Source: Lachnospiraceae bacterium (GTDB lineage Bacteria; Bacillota; Clostridia; Lachnospirales; Lachnospiraceae). Taken from it: a stretch of 64,000 bases of DNA. This document shows positions 9,159 through 18,256 of this stretch, one piece after another; position 1 is the stretch's first letter, and each line of letters opens with the position of its first letter. The notes under the pieces are model-generated. The model had not been told where the DNA came from, made no database searches, and was given only the letters and a program-made list of their open reading frames with translations. Position numbers and translations under genes: made by a program. Location: the NCBI GenBank assembly GCA_022791635.1, contig JAAVZL010000005.1:41408-105407 (forward strand), read 5' to 3'.

Positions 9159-9830
9159 ATGATAGAAATCTACTATATGGAAGATGATGAGAATATAGCA
9201 ATGGCTGTAAAGGAATATCTGGGCCAGAAAGGGTATAGAGTTTCTACGTTCGGGACGTTGGAAAACGGCAGGAAAGCATTGGAATGCCATATTCCCAGCA
9301 TTGCATTGATTGACTGGAATATGCCGGACGGCGATGGAAGCAGCTTCTGCAGATGGATACGCTCGAGATGGAAGGAGCTTCCGATTATTTTCCTGACTGT
9401 GCGAGATGGTACCCGTGATATTATTTCTGGATTTGAATACGGGGCAGATGATTATGTGACAAAGCCCTTTGAATTGGAGGTTCTGTATTCTCGCATTCAT
9501 GCATTGCTACGCAGGGCAGGAAATGTGCAGAGTCGGTATCTTTCCTGCGGTTCTATTTCCATTGATAAAGAAAAAATGGCAGTATTTTGTGGGGAAGAAG
9601 AAATTACTGTCAGCCAGACAGAATATCAGCTTTTGCAGCTGTTGATGGAAAATAAGGGGAAAACTATCACAAGACAACAGCTGCTGACTCAAATCTGGGA
9701 TAATCATGGGAATTATGTCAATGATAATACGTTGACTGTAGCAATGAAACGACTTAGGGAAAAGCTTCATCATCCACCTTGCTTAAAAACGATACGAAGC
9801 TTTGGCTACCGTATGGAGGATACGAAATGA
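9159..9830 (+). CDS. OmpR-family response regulator
   Basis: DNA-binding response regulator of the adjacent histidine kinase, 223 aa. Receiver domain: acidic pair in YYMEDDEN, phospho-acceptor Asp52 in ALIDWNMPDGDG, switch Thr in FLTVRDG and Lys in TKPFE. The C-terminal winged helix includes SQTEYQLLQLLMENKG and the conserved end RSFGYRME. GGGAGGTG precedes ATG 9159, which is preferred over 9075 because the latter adds a hydrophobic segment foreign to the family. The kinase gene overlaps by ATGA, and an ABC exporter follows, a layout typical of antimicrobial-peptide or cell-envelope stress modules. Confidence 0.93.
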   Translation: MIEIYYMEDDENIAMAVKEYLGQKGYRVSTFGTLENGRKALECHIPSIALIDWNMPDGDGSSFCRWIRSRWKELPIIFLTVRDGTRDIISGFEYGADDYVTKPFELEVLYSRIHALLRRAGNVQSRYLSCGSISIDKEKMAVFCGEEEITVSQTEYQLLQLLMENKGKTITRQQLLTQIWDNHGNYVNDNTLTVAMKRLREKLHHPPCLKTIRSFGYRMEDTK

Positions 9831-10990
9831 GCGGACGAAGAAATTGTGTTGTTATGCTTGGGCTGGTGTTATCCGTGAGTCTGATTGCCTCTGCTGTGTC
9901 TGTGATGCTCTTTTCTTATCATAACAGCCGGCTTCAGTTTGAGGTGCTGAATGGGATCTGTGGGGAAGTGGCAAAACAGGAGCAGGGAGCAGGGGAAATT
10001 ATTTCTGCTGGGCTGAAGGAGTATATGGAGAAGGATGCAAGCGGCGTGTCTGGGGAGGATTTTTTGCAGGCGTTGGGGTATCGGATGTCTGATTTTTCGA
10101 AATTATCTTACTCGCAAAATGCGCTCTTTGCGGGAATCGGGTTTTTGACGGGTGCTTTTCTTTTTATTCTTACGTTTTTCTATCGGAATCACAGGGAAGC
10201 CCTGCGGATTCGGGCTCTGACAGACTATCTGGAGCAGGTGAATACCGGCAAAGCAATCATTCTCTCCACCTCTGGGGAGGATGATTTTTCTAAGTTGGAG
10301 GATGAGATATATAAGACCGTAACGTTTCTATGTCAGACAAAAGAGGCGGCTGTGGAGGCAAAAAAGAATTTTGCGGAAAATCTGTCCAATATTGCCCATC
10401 AGATAAAGACGCCCATAACGGCCGCCTCCCTGTCCGTTCAGATGATGAATCTGGAGCAGGTGGAGAAGCAGCTTTTACGGCTGACCCGTCTGGAGGAGGC
10501 TTTGCTGGTGCTGTCCAGGCTTGATGCGGGGACAATCCCTTTGCAGAAGCAGCAGGTGGATGTCTTTACGCTCCTTGTCCTTGCGGCCGACAATCTGCAG
10601 GAGCTGTGCTCCGAATCCGGAAGCTCGGTTGAGATCCCGGAGCTGGGAGAATGGACGGTGACTGCGGATCTGGACTGGACTATGGAGGCGGTGATGAATC
10701 TTATGAAAAACTGTATGGAGCACGGCGCTGGGGGAGCCGTTCATTGCTCTTATGGGCAGAATCCTTTATATACGGAAATTTTGATTTGGGATGAGGGGGA
10801 AGGATTTACGAAAGAGGATCTTCCTCATCTTTTTGAACGGTTTTATCGGGGAAGGAATGCGGGGGAAGGGGGAATCGGAATCGGCCTGGCTCTGGCAAAG
10901 GAGATCATTGAGCGGCAAAACGGAACCATACGGGCGAAGAATAAACCGGATGGCGGTGCTTGCTTTGAAATTCGTTTCTATTGTCACTGA
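9827..10990 (+). CDS. Sensor histidine kinase
   Basis: Membrane sensor kinase, 387 aa. TM1 near residues 8-30, an extracellular loop of roughly 70 residues, and TM2 near 100-120. Then the H-box NIAHQIKTPITAAS, N-box LMKNCMEHG, G1 DEGEGFT, F-box LFERFYRG and G2 GIGIGLALAKEI, so all catalytic motifs are intact. The start codon overlaps the response regulator stop (ATGA), with ATGGAGGA upstream, so translation is coupled. The short sensor loop and the following MacB/FtsX genes suggest sensing of envelope-active compounds, but the ligand is unknown. Confidence 0.92.
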   Translation: MSGRRNCVVMLGLVLSVSLIASAVSVMLFSYHNSRLQFEVLNGICGEVAKQEQGAGEIISAGLKEYMEKDASGVSGEDFLQALGYRMSDFSKLSYSQNALFAGIGFLTGAFLFILTFFYRNHREALRIRALTDYLEQVNTGKAIILSTSGEDDFSKLEDEIYKTVTFLCQTKEAAVEAKKNFAENLSNIAHQIKTPITAASLSVQMMNLEQVEKQLLRLTRLEEALLVLSRLDAGTIPLQKQQVDVFTLLVLAADNLQELCSESGSSVEIPELGEWTVTADLDWTMEAVMNLMKNCMEHGAGGAVHCSYGQNPLYTEILIWDEGEGFTKEDLPHLFERFYRGRNAGEGGIGIGLALAKEIIERQNGTIRAKNKPDGGACFEIRFYCH

Positions 10991-11063
10991 GCTGTAACCT
11001 TTGTTTGCTATCCTGTAAAGGGAAGAGGGTACGGAAAAGTAAACAAAGAGAGGAGAAACCAGG

Positions 11064-11744
11064 ATGGAAATTTTAAAATGTGAGGGAGTCAGAAAGGTGT
11101 ATGGCTCTGGAGGGAATCAGGTGGTGGCGCTGGACGGGATTGATCTGTCGGTAAATAAGGGGGAATTTGTGGCAATCACCGGAGCCTCCGGTTCGGGCAA
11201 ATCCACCTTGCTCCACATTTTGGGCAGTGTGGACAAGCCCACGGAAGGGAGGGTTCTCATCGACGGAACGGATCTTTCCCAATTAAACCAGACCCAGGCG
11301 GCGATTTTCCGGCGCAGGAAGGTGGGGCTGGTATATCAGTTTTACAACCTGATTCCCACGCTTACGGTACAGAAAAATATTCTTATGCCTTTGGCTCTTG
11401 ATAAGAAAAAGCCTAATCGGGAATTTTTTGAAGAGGTGGTTGGCTCTCTTGGAATTTCGGAGAAGCTTGAGGCCTTACCCAGCCAGCTTTCCGGCGGTCA
11501 GCAGCAGCGGGTTGCCATTGCCCGGTCCCTGATTTACCGACCGGCCCTGCTTTTGGCAGACGAGCCTACGGGAAATCTGGATCAGAAGAATTCCGGAGAG
11601 ATCATGGATATGCTCAAGCTCTCCAACCGCAGCCTGGATCAGACGATGATACTCATTACCCATGATGAGAAGGTGGCTTTGGAAGCGGAGCGCGTGATTA
11701 CCATCGAGGATGGACGTATCATCCGCGACGAGAGGCGGAGGTGA
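11064..11744 (+). CDS. ABC transporter ATP-binding protein (MacB/LolD type)
   Basis: ATPase of an FtsX-type exporter, 226 aa. Walker A GASGSGKST, the Q-loop in VYQFYNLIPTLTVQKN, signature QLSGGQQQRVAIARSL, Walker B LLLADEPTGNLD and the switch His in LITHDE are all present. GAGAGGAG lies before the ATG. The permease gene follows directly and its ribosome-binding site lies within the end of this gene. The YQFYNLIPTLTV sequence is typical of the peptide-antibiotic efflux/sensing branch. Confidence 0.93.
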   Translation: MEILKCEGVRKVYGSGGNQVVALDGIDLSVNKGEFVAITGASGSGKSTLLHILGSVDKPTEGRVLIDGTDLSQLNQTQAAIFRRRKVGLVYQFYNLIPTLTVQKNILMPLALDKKKPNREFFEEVVGSLGISEKLEALPSQLSGGQQQRVAIARSLIYRPALLLADEPTGNLDQKNSGEIMDMLKLSNRSLDQTMILITHDEKVALEAERVITIEDGRIIRDERRR

Positions 11745-11748
11745 GGAT

Positions 11749-13938
11749 ATGTGGAAGGAGTATTCTAGGGATTACATTCGAAACAACCGTTCTTCTGTTC
11801 TGTCCGTGAGGGTGGCGGCGCTGATTTCTGCCCTGCTTTTGTCTCTGCTGTGCGGAAGCTTTTATAATATGTGGAAATATGAGGTGGAGCGGATCGAGCT
11901 GGAGGAGGGGGCCTGGCAGAGCCGGATTGTGGGGGAGCTGAAGCCAGAGGAGATAGAAGTTATAAAAAATTTTGCCAATGTTAAGGATGTGGCGGTGGAG
12001 GAAAAGACGGTGGATCTTTATTTTGACGATTACGGGGCTGTTTTTTCCGATACGCCTCGTATCGCGGAGGCGGTGGGGGTTTTGCCGGATAAGGTGATCT
12101 ATAACTATGAGCTTTTGGCCATGTATTTGATTCGTGGCAAGGGAGATACGGCGCCGAGACTTTTGTTTCCTATGTTTCTTCTTATATTGGCCCTGGCGTC
12201 CTTTTCGTTGATTGTGATGATCCACAATTCCTTTGCGGTATCTATGAATGGGAGAATTCATCAGTTTGGAATTTTCCAAAGCATCGGGGCTACTCCAAAG
12301 CAAATTCGGATATGTCTTTTGCAGGAAGCGGCGGCTCTTTGCGCCGTACCGGTAGTACTAGGGAATCTGCTTGGCATTGGGGGCAGTATGGGACTGGTGG
12401 CTTTATCCAATCTTTTGTTGGGAAGTGATATTCCGGGGCGGCATCAATCGGTTCCCGGCTATCATCCGCTGGTTTTGCTTCTGACACTTTTGATTACGGT
12501 GCTCACCATATGGATCTCTGCCTGGCTGCCGGCCAGAAAATTAAGCAGGCTCACCCCTCTTGAAGCAATCCGGACTACAGAGGAGCTTGCTTTAAAGCGC
12601 AGGAGGAAGTCACGGATGCTTGCGTTTTTGTTTGGAGTGGAGGGAGAGTTGGCCGGAAATGCATTAAAGGCTCAGGGGAAGGCTTTGCGGACGGCATCTT
12701 TATCCCTGATTTGTTCGTTCATGGCATTTACGGTGATGCAGTGCTTCTTTGCCCTTTCGGGAATCAGTACCAGGGAAACGTATTTTGAGAAGTATCAGGA
12801 TGCATGGGATATTATGGTTACGCTTAAGGATACGGAGATAGATGGCTTTGAAGAGACAGAAGCCGTTCAGAGCCTTCCCGGTGTCGAAAGCGCTGTGGTG
12901 TATCAGAAGGTCAGGGCAAAGGGGATTGTCACAGAGGAGGAAATGAGTGAGGAGATGAAGGCCTTCGGCGGCTTTTCCTATGCTTCCGGTAATGAGGCTG
13001 TACGGGCTGCGGACGGGTGGCTGGTAAATGTTCCGATTCTGATCCTGGATGACAACAGCTTTCTGGCCTACTGTGAGCAGATCGGCGCTTTGCCGCGGCT
13101 TGACGGGGCAGTAGTCATCAATCAGATTCGTGATGTGACAAATCCGGATTTCAGGCATCCTCAGCTTATGCCCTATATAAAAGGGGAGAAGGGTTCAAGG
13201 ATTTTGCAAAATTCGGTCAGTGAGGAAGCGATAGAAATACCGGTCCTGTCGTATACGGAGAAGCTTCCCGTTTTGAGGGAGGAGTATGCTACCCTTGACT
13301 ATTATGAGCTGGTGCATTTTATTCCCTTGTCCTTGTGGAGCGAAATCAAAGGGCAGATTGGGGGAACGGAGGAGGACACGTATATTCGCGTCCTGGGAAG
13401 AGAGTATGTGACCAAAGAGGAATTGCAGGCTTTGCAGGATGAAATCACGGAGCTTATGGGGCAGAGCTATACTGTGGAATGTGAAAACCGTGTTCAGGAA
13501 TATGAGAATAATGAAAAGCAGATATTGGGGTTCAAGCTGGTCCTTGGAGGCTTCTGCGTTCTGTTGGCTATTATTGGAATTGGCAATGTGTTTTCCAATA
13601 CGCTGGGCTTTGTGCGTCAGAGGAGGAGAGAGTTTGCAAGGTATCTGTCGGTGGGACTGACGCCGGAAGGGCTTAGAAGGATGTTCTGCATAGAGGCGCT
13701 TGTGCTTGCGGGGCGTCCGGTTCTGATTACTCTGCCGCTGGCAGTTTTGGCAGTGGGGTATATGCTGAAGTTAAGCTATGTGGATGCAGGGGAATTTTTG
13801 GCGGAGGCTCCGCTGGTTCCGATTGTTGTATTTATGCTGGGGATTTTGGGTTCTGTGGCTTTGGCTTATGGCTTGGCTTGGCGTGGTGTTCGTAAGATTA
13901 GTTTGGGGGAGGTTTTAAGGGATGATACGATGATGTGA
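11749..13938 (+). CDS. FtsX-like ABC transporter permease
   Basis: Mechanotransmission-type permease, 729 aa, larger than a single FtsX unit. An N-terminal helix (about residues 20-40) and an extracytoplasmic stretch come first, then a first FtsX block with FGIFQSIGATPKQIR and WLPARKLSRLTPLEAIR, then a second extracytoplasmic domain (about residues 350-590), and a second FtsX block with RQRRREFARYLSVGLTPE and the closing ISLGEVLRDD. ATG 11749 has GGAGGTGAGG 2-11 nt upstream. It forms one operon with the ATPase and probably with the two-component genes. Export substrate or sensed compound unknown. Confidence 0.88.
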   Translation: MWKEYSRDYIRNNRSSVLSVRVAALISALLLSLLCGSFYNMWKYEVERIELEEGAWQSRIVGELKPEEIEVIKNFANVKDVAVEEKTVDLYFDDYGAVFSDTPRIAEAVGVLPDKVIYNYELLAMYLIRGKGDTAPRLLFPMFLLILALASFSLIVMIHNSFAVSMNGRIHQFGIFQSIGATPKQIRICLLQEAAALCAVPVVLGNLLGIGGSMGLVALSNLLLGSDIPGRHQSVPGYHPLVLLLTLLITVLTIWISAWLPARKLSRLTPLEAIRTTEELALKRRRKSRMLAFLFGVEGELAGNALKAQGKALRTASLSLICSFMAFTVMQCFFALSGISTRETYFEKYQDAWDIMVTLKDTEIDGFEETEAVQSLPGVESAVVYQKVRAKGIVTEEEMSEEMKAFGGFSYASGNEAVRAADGWLVNVPILILDDNSFLAYCEQIGALPRLDGAVVINQIRDVTNPDFRHPQLMPYIKGEKGSRILQNSVSEEAIEIPVLSYTEKLPVLREEYATLDYYELVHFIPLSLWSEIKGQIGGTEEDTYIRVLGREYVTKEELQALQDEITELMGQSYTVECENRVQEYENNEKQILGFKLVLGGFCVLLAIIGIGNVFSNTLGFVRQRRREFARYLSVGLTPEGLRRMFCIEALVLAGRPVLITLPLAVLAVGYMLKLSYVDAGEFLAEAPLVPIVVFMLGILGSVALAYGLAWRGVRKISLGEVLRDDTMM

Positions 13939-13976
13939 GGAGGTTTCCTTACAGAGAGGAATAGATGCAGGTGGTG

Positions 13977-14082
13977 AGGGTCTGTCCCAAGCGAAGACAG
14001 CAGACTTTTCCATATCTGTGTACGTGAACCGTCCGAACACCGGATATGGAAATGACTGTTGGCTTATTTTGCGACAGCCTCA
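13977..14082 (-). repeat. Palindromic repeat copy b, short form, reverse orientation
   Basis: Core TTTTCCATATCTGTGT with loop ACGTGAACCGTCCGAACA, the reverse complement of the loop in copy a. The outer arms (GAGGGTCTGTC against GCGACAGCCTC, plus inner material) are imperfect here, unlike the other copies, so this one appears degenerate. It lies 39 nt after the FtsX gene. Confidence 0.75.
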
Positions 14083-14123
14083 ACGGAGGACTTTCCAGGT
14101 GAAATATTAAATGTAAAAAGCTC

Positions 14124-14151
14124 TTGACATTTTTGCAGAATGGATTATACT
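14124..14151 (+). promoter_or_regulatory. Promoter of the membrane protein/XRE pair
   Basis: TTGACA (14124-14129), 16-nt spacer, TATACT (14146-14151), about 75 nt before the ATG at 14226. Confidence 0.7.
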
Positions 14152-14225
14152 GAGAATGTTAAGAGTTTTTTACTTTTGTTTGGATGAAAAAGATGATGAT
14201 ATGAGAACAGGGAGGAATCGAAGGG

Positions 14226-14555
14226 ATGAAGAAGACAGACGAAATGGATCGAAACATTCAACTGCGCGCGGAGGAGCGGGGCTATAAGACGGTGCTGCTG
14301 GCCTTAGGTGTGTGGACCCTGTTCAACTGCTGGCAGACTCTGGGAAAGGGGGCGCCTTATCATCCGCTTCCGGGACTGATTCTGTGCTTTTCCGTGTGCG
14401 TTCAGAGCTTTTCTCAATTGGCGCTGAAGCAGAGAATGACGGCGGGGGATGAGGAATACCGGGAGCCCAATAAGCTTTTTTGGACTATTGTGATTTCCCT
14501 GCTTGTGGCTGTGGCGATTTTGGGAGTGGGCACCTACTTTATGATAAGGGCGTAG
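14226..14555 (+). CDS. Small three-helix membrane protein (DUF6773-like)
   Basis: A 109-residue protein with a charged N-terminus and three hydrophobic segments (residues about 20-38, 47-65 and 84-107). I do not recognise a catalytic motif. It is followed immediately by a small XRE regulator. Pairs of a short polytopic protein and an XRE regulator are common in Lachnospiraceae, and this one resembles the DUF6773 group, a tentative family name. Its own ribosome-binding site is GGGAGGAATCGAAGGG before ATG 14226. Confidence 0.7.
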   Translation: MKKTDEMDRNIQLRAEERGYKTVLLALGVWTLFNCWQTLGKGAPYHPLPGLILCFSVCVQSFSQLALKQRMTAGDEEYREPNKLFWTIVISLLVAVAILGVGTYFMIRA

Positions 14556-14561
14556 ATGTTT

Positions 14562-14756
14562 ATGAAAAATATTGTGAAAAGGCTTCGGAAGGAAGCGGGG
14601 ATGCGGCAGGAGGATCTGGCAAAGGAGCTGGGCGTCACCAGGCAGACTATCATTGCCATTGAAAATGACAAATACAATCCCACCCTGGAGCTGGCCATGA
14701 AAATGGCAGAACTTTTGGGGCTTCATGTGGATGAGATTTTCTTTTTGGGTGATTGA
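14562..14756 (+). CDS. Small XRE-family helix-turn-helix regulator
   Basis: A 64-residue Cro/C1-type DNA-binding protein with no additional domain. The HTH is LRKEAGMRQEDLAKELGVTR, followed by QTIIAIENDKYNPTLELAMK, and ends with the family-typical VDEIFFL. It begins right after the stop of the membrane protein gene: ATG 14556 and ATG 14562 are both possible, and neither has a strong Shine-Dalgarno, implying translational coupling. Likely controls its own operon. Confidence 0.85.
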   Translation: MKNIVKRLRKEAGMRQEDLAKELGVTRQTIIAIENDKYNPTLELAMKMAELLGLHVDEIFFLGD

Positions 14757-14790
14757 GCGCTGGGGTCAGGGAAAAGGAGGATTTGGAAAA

Positions 14791-15336
14791 ATGATGGAGA
14801 TACGTAAGGGAAGCCTTGCAGATATTCCTCAGATTGTAAGGATCTATGAGCATATTTTAGACGAAGAGGAGCAGGGAAGCGCCGTAACCGGATGGATTCG
14901 TGGCGTTTATCCTACCGAGCAGACAGCCCTGGAAGCTCTGGAAGCCAAAGAGCTGTTCGTGCTGCAGACGGACGGGACCGTGGCGGTAGCGGCCAGAATC
15001 AATCAGGTCCAGGTGCCGGAGTACGCCCATGCTTCCTGGGAATTTCCCGATGCGCCCAAGGAGCAGATCATGGTGCTGCATACCCTTGTGGTGGACCCGG
15101 CCTTTGCAGGAAGGGGATATGGTTCCCGGTTTGTGGAATTCTATGAGCAGTATGCCAAAGAGAGGGGCTGTCTGTATCTGCGTATGGATACCAATGCCAG
15201 AAATCAGGCGGCACGCAGACTGTACCGGCATCTGGGCTACCGGGAGGCAGGCATTGTTCCCTGTGAATTCAACGGGATTCCCGAAGTGCAGTTGGTGTGT
15301 CTTGAGAAGGCTTTAAAGCAGAAGAATAAGGAGTAA
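14791..15336 (+). CDS. GNAT-family N-acetyltransferase
   Basis: Acetyl-CoA-dependent acyltransferase, 181 aa. Motif A is clear: HTLVVDPAFAGRGYGSRFVE, with the R-G-x-G-S acetyl-CoA loop, followed by motif B MDTNARNQAARRLYRHLGYR. The N-terminus IRKGSLADIPQIVRIYEHI is typical. ATG 14791 has AAAGGAGG 10 nt upstream; the GTG/ATG region at 14725 overlaps the XRE gene in another frame and is rejected. A phospholipase D-like gene starts 3 nt after its stop, so it is the first gene of a three-gene operon. Acceptor substrate unknown. Confidence 0.88.
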   Translation: MMEIRKGSLADIPQIVRIYEHILDEEEQGSAVTGWIRGVYPTEQTALEALEAKELFVLQTDGTVAVAARINQVQVPEYAHASWEFPDAPKEQIMVLHTLVVDPAFAGRGYGSRFVEFYEQYAKERGCLYLRMDTNARNQAARRLYRHLGYREAGIVPCEFNGIPEVQLVCLEKALKQKNKE

Positions 15337-15339
15337 TCC

Positions 15340-16794
15340 ATGATCCGAAAACAAAAGAAAAGGAAAGGCTTTTTCCGGGCTCATAAGATTTCCTGTCTGA
15401 TGCTTTTCCTATTTATCTATCTGATTGCAGGGGCTACGGTCCCTTTTATGCATTATCCCAAGCTTCAGCCGGAGACGGTGGAGGATTTTGACCCTTCCGC
15501 ATTTCGAAAGGGCGCTCCCGGGGTGGATCGGGCGGCCCTGTTGGAGACGAACGAAAGCGCCTGGGAGGAGCGGATCCGGCTTCTTTCAAGGGCCAGAGAG
15601 CGGATTGTGCTCTCCACCTTTGATATGCGGCCGGGAGAGAGCACAAGAGATATTCTGGCGATGCTTTTGAACCGGGCGGATCAGGGGGTGCAGGTGCGGA
15701 TTCTAGTGGACGGCTTCAGCGGAGCCATCCGTATGGAGGGGAAGGCTCTGTTCTATGTCCTTTCCTCCCACCCAAATGTGGAAATCCGGATTTACAATCC
15801 CATGAATCCTCTGCTCCCCTGGAAGCTCCAGGGCCGGATGCATGATAAATATGTGATGGTGGATGATGAGGCCTACATTCTGGGAGGACGCAACACTTTT
15901 GATTATTTTATCGGTACCTACACGGACAAACATGTGAGCCGGGATCGGGAGATTCTCATCTACAATACAAAGCCGGGAAGTGAGGAAACCTCTCTTCGGG
16001 AGCTGGAGGCTTACTTTGAAGGGGTCTGGAATCTTGAAGTCTGTAAGCCCTTCCATAACGATGAGGAGCTGGCAAAAAAGCAGAAGGTGAAAGAAGAGAG
16101 GGCCCTTCTGGAAGAGAGGTATGAACAGCTGAGAAAGAAGGCTCCGGAGCTTTTTGATGAGGAATGGGATTATGAGGAGCATACCTGTGAGGCAGGCGGA
16201 ATTCATCTTATTTCCAATCCCACAGGAATTTATGCCAAGGAACCGGTTGTGTTTTACAAGCTGGTGCAGCTGATGAAGGAGGCCCGGGAGCGGGTGGTGA
16301 TTCAGTCTCCCTATGTGGTCGTAAATTCCTACATGTGCAAGCAGCTTTCCCTGTTAAAGGAGGCTGTTCCGGATGTGAAAATATTGCTGAATTCCGTAGA
16401 GAACGGGGATAATTTTGTGGCCTCCAGCGACTATTTGCGCAATAAGAAGGACATTCTGGAAACGGGAATCCCTCTGTATGAGTATGACGGCGGGATTTCC
16501 AACCATGCAAAGAGTATTCTGATTGATGAGGATTTGTCCCTTATTGGTTCCTACAACCTGGACTTAAGAAGCTCTTATCTGGATACGGAGCTGATGCTGG
16601 TGGTGGAGAGCCAAGAGATCAACCGGGAGCTTGGCGGGTATATGGACGCTTCTGAGGCGGACAGCAAAAGAGCTCTACCGGACGGAACCTATGAGATTCC
16701 GGAGCATGTGACTGTGGAAGAGGTTCCGCTCTGGAAGCAGGCGGCCTGGGGCGTTGTGGGCTTTCTTCTGCAACCCTTTCGGATGCTGATCTAA
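15340..16794 (+). CDS. Phospholipase D-like / cardiolipin synthase-type phosphatidyltransferase
   Basis: Membrane-anchored PLD-superfamily enzyme, 484 aa. One N-terminal helix (residues about 14-32), then two HxKxxxxD half-sites: MHDKYVMVDD (His168) with the trailing GGRN, and NHAKSILIDED (His389) with GSYNLDLRSSYLDTE. Both catalytic motifs are intact. The domain order and length fit the ClsA/ClsC-like group, though canonical cardiolipin synthases usually have two N-terminal helices. Three bases separate it from the GNAT gene, and the next gene's earliest ATG overlaps its stop. Paired with a lipase-like gene, a role in membrane lipid turnover is a reasonable inference. Confidence 0.85.
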   Translation: MIRKQKKRKGFFRAHKISCLMLFLFIYLIAGATVPFMHYPKLQPETVEDFDPSAFRKGAPGVDRAALLETNESAWEERIRLLSRARERIVLSTFDMRPGESTRDILAMLLNRADQGVQVRILVDGFSGAIRMEGKALFYVLSSHPNVEIRIYNPMNPLLPWKLQGRMHDKYVMVDDEAYILGGRNTFDYFIGTYTDKHVSRDREILIYNTKPGSEETSLRELEAYFEGVWNLEVCKPFHNDEELAKKQKVKEERALLEERYEQLRKKAPELFDEEWDYEEHTCEAGGIHLISNPTGIYAKEPVVFYKLVQLMKEARERVVIQSPYVVVNSYMCKQLSLLKEAVPDVKILLNSVENGDNFVASSDYLRNKKDILETGIPLYEYDGGISNHAKSILIDEDLSLIGSYNLDLRSSYLDTELMLVVESQEINRELGGYMDASEADSKRALPDGTYEIPEHVTVEEVPLWKQAAWGVVGFLLQPFRMLI

Positions 16795-16832
16795 TGCTTG
16801 GAAGAGGAAATCAAGGAAGAGGGATTGATAGA

Positions 16833-18209
16833 ATGAAAAAGCTTCTGAAGCGCTGCATTTTGGCGTTTTTGCTTCCGTGTATGTTAAATTCTATATTGTT
16901 GTTTTACGGGCTTTTTGAAGAAATGACGGAAAACGGGGTTCCCTTTCCGGCCTTCATTGTGGTTGTCATAACTCTGGGAACCTGTTTTGGGAGCATCTAT
17001 TTCCTGCTTCTTGTGATGCCTGCCTTTGATCGGGTGAAAACAGGTCTTCGGGTCCGCATGATGCTGGGGGGACGGAGCCTGGTGTACGAAGGACTCTACG
17101 CAATGGCGGTCCAGACAGTGGTTTTTTGGACTGTCTACCTTCATGGAGCAGGACCCTGGTCCTTTTCCGTAAGCCTTCTTGTTGCCAACGCTATTTTTTC
17201 CGTGGCAGGCTCTTTTGTGCTTATCGCCGTGGGAGCTGTGCGGATTTTCTTTACCTCCCGCCGGCTTAGCATTGCCAGACGCCTGGTGATGGTTTTCACC
17301 ATGTGGATTCCCCTGGTGAACCTTTTTGTGCTCCTTTATGCCTGCCGCCTGGTATATGAGGAGTATGATTTTGAGCGGGAGAAGATAAGGCTTCGGGATC
17401 TTCGGGTGGACTCAGAGCTTTGCAGAACCCGGTATCCGCTTTTGATGGTCCACGGCGTGGGCTTTCGGGATCTGAGATATTTCAACTATTGGGGGAGGAT
17501 TCCGGCAGAGCTTCTGCGAAACGGCGCCAGAATTTATTATGGCAATCAGGAAGCCTTTGGAACCATTGCCTACAATGGAGAGGATATCCGCAAAAGAATT
17601 TTTGAGATTCTTAAGGAGACAGGGGAAGAGAAGGTGAATATCATTGCTCATTCCAAGGGAGGGCTGGATGCCCGCTATGCCATCTCTACCCTGCAGATGG
17701 CGCCCTATGTGGCCTCCTTAACTACTATGAGCACGCCTCATGGGGGCTGCCGCTTTGTGGACTATGCCTGTCGCCTGCCGGAAGGGCTTTACCGCTTTGT
17801 AGCCTCCTGCTTTGACAAAACCTTTGGAAAATTTGGGGATCAAAATCCTGATTTCTATACGGCTACCCACCAGTTTTCCACCAAAGAAAGCGCGCAGTTT
17901 AACAGAGAAAATCCCGACGCGCCGGAGGTATATTATCAAAGCTATGCCTCCAAAATGAAATATCCCTGGAGTCATCTGCTCCTTGGCATTCCCTGGTGCA
18001 TGATTCGCCCCCTGGAGGGGGACAACGACGGGCTGGTGAGCATTGATTCCGCCCGCTGGGGAGAGTTCCGGGGGACGTTTTCCAACAAGCATAGCCGTGG
18101 AATTTCCCACGGAGACATGATAGACCTGAAACGGCAGGACTATAAGGGCTTTGACGTGATCGAGGCCTATGTGCAGATCGTGGCGGAGCTTAAAAGGAAG
18201 GGTTTTTAA
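16833..18209 (+). CDS. Polytopic membrane protein with lipase-like alpha/beta-hydrolase domain
   Basis: 458 aa. The N-terminal half has about five hydrophobic segments (residues about 5-185), the C-terminal half is an alpha/beta hydrolase: oxyanion region LLMVHGVGFRD, nucleophile elbow AHSKGG with Ser274, acid in EGDNDGLVS and a C-terminal His in ISHGDMIDL. This matches triacylglycerol-lipase-type hydrolases (LipA/PGAP1-like), with Ala replacing the first Gly of GxSxG. ATG 16833 has GAAGAGGG 8 nt before it; ATG 16794, overlapping the previous stop, would add 13 polar residues and cannot be excluded. Likely co-transcribed with the phospholipase D-like gene. Confidence 0.8.
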   Translation: MKKLLKRCILAFLLPCMLNSILLFYGLFEEMTENGVPFPAFIVVVITLGTCFGSIYFLLLVMPAFDRVKTGLRVRMMLGGRSLVYEGLYAMAVQTVVFWTVYLHGAGPWSFSVSLLVANAIFSVAGSFVLIAVGAVRIFFTSRRLSIARRLVMVFTMWIPLVNLFVLLYACRLVYEEYDFEREKIRLRDLRVDSELCRTRYPLLMVHGVGFRDLRYFNYWGRIPAELLRNGARIYYGNQEAFGTIAYNGEDIRKRIFEILKETGEEKVNIIAHSKGGLDARYAISTLQMAPYVASLTTMSTPHGGCRFVDYACRLPEGLYRFVASCFDKTFGKFGDQNPDFYTATHQFSTKESAQFNRENPDAPEVYYQSYASKMKYPWSHLLLGIPWCMIRPLEGDNDGLVSIDSARWGEFRGTFSNKHSRGISHGDMIDLKRQDYKGFDVIEAYVQIVAELKRKGF

Positions 18210-18256
18210 AAACAGAGAAAGCCATGGGTAGATAGAGCGCAGAGGGAGAAGCTTTT

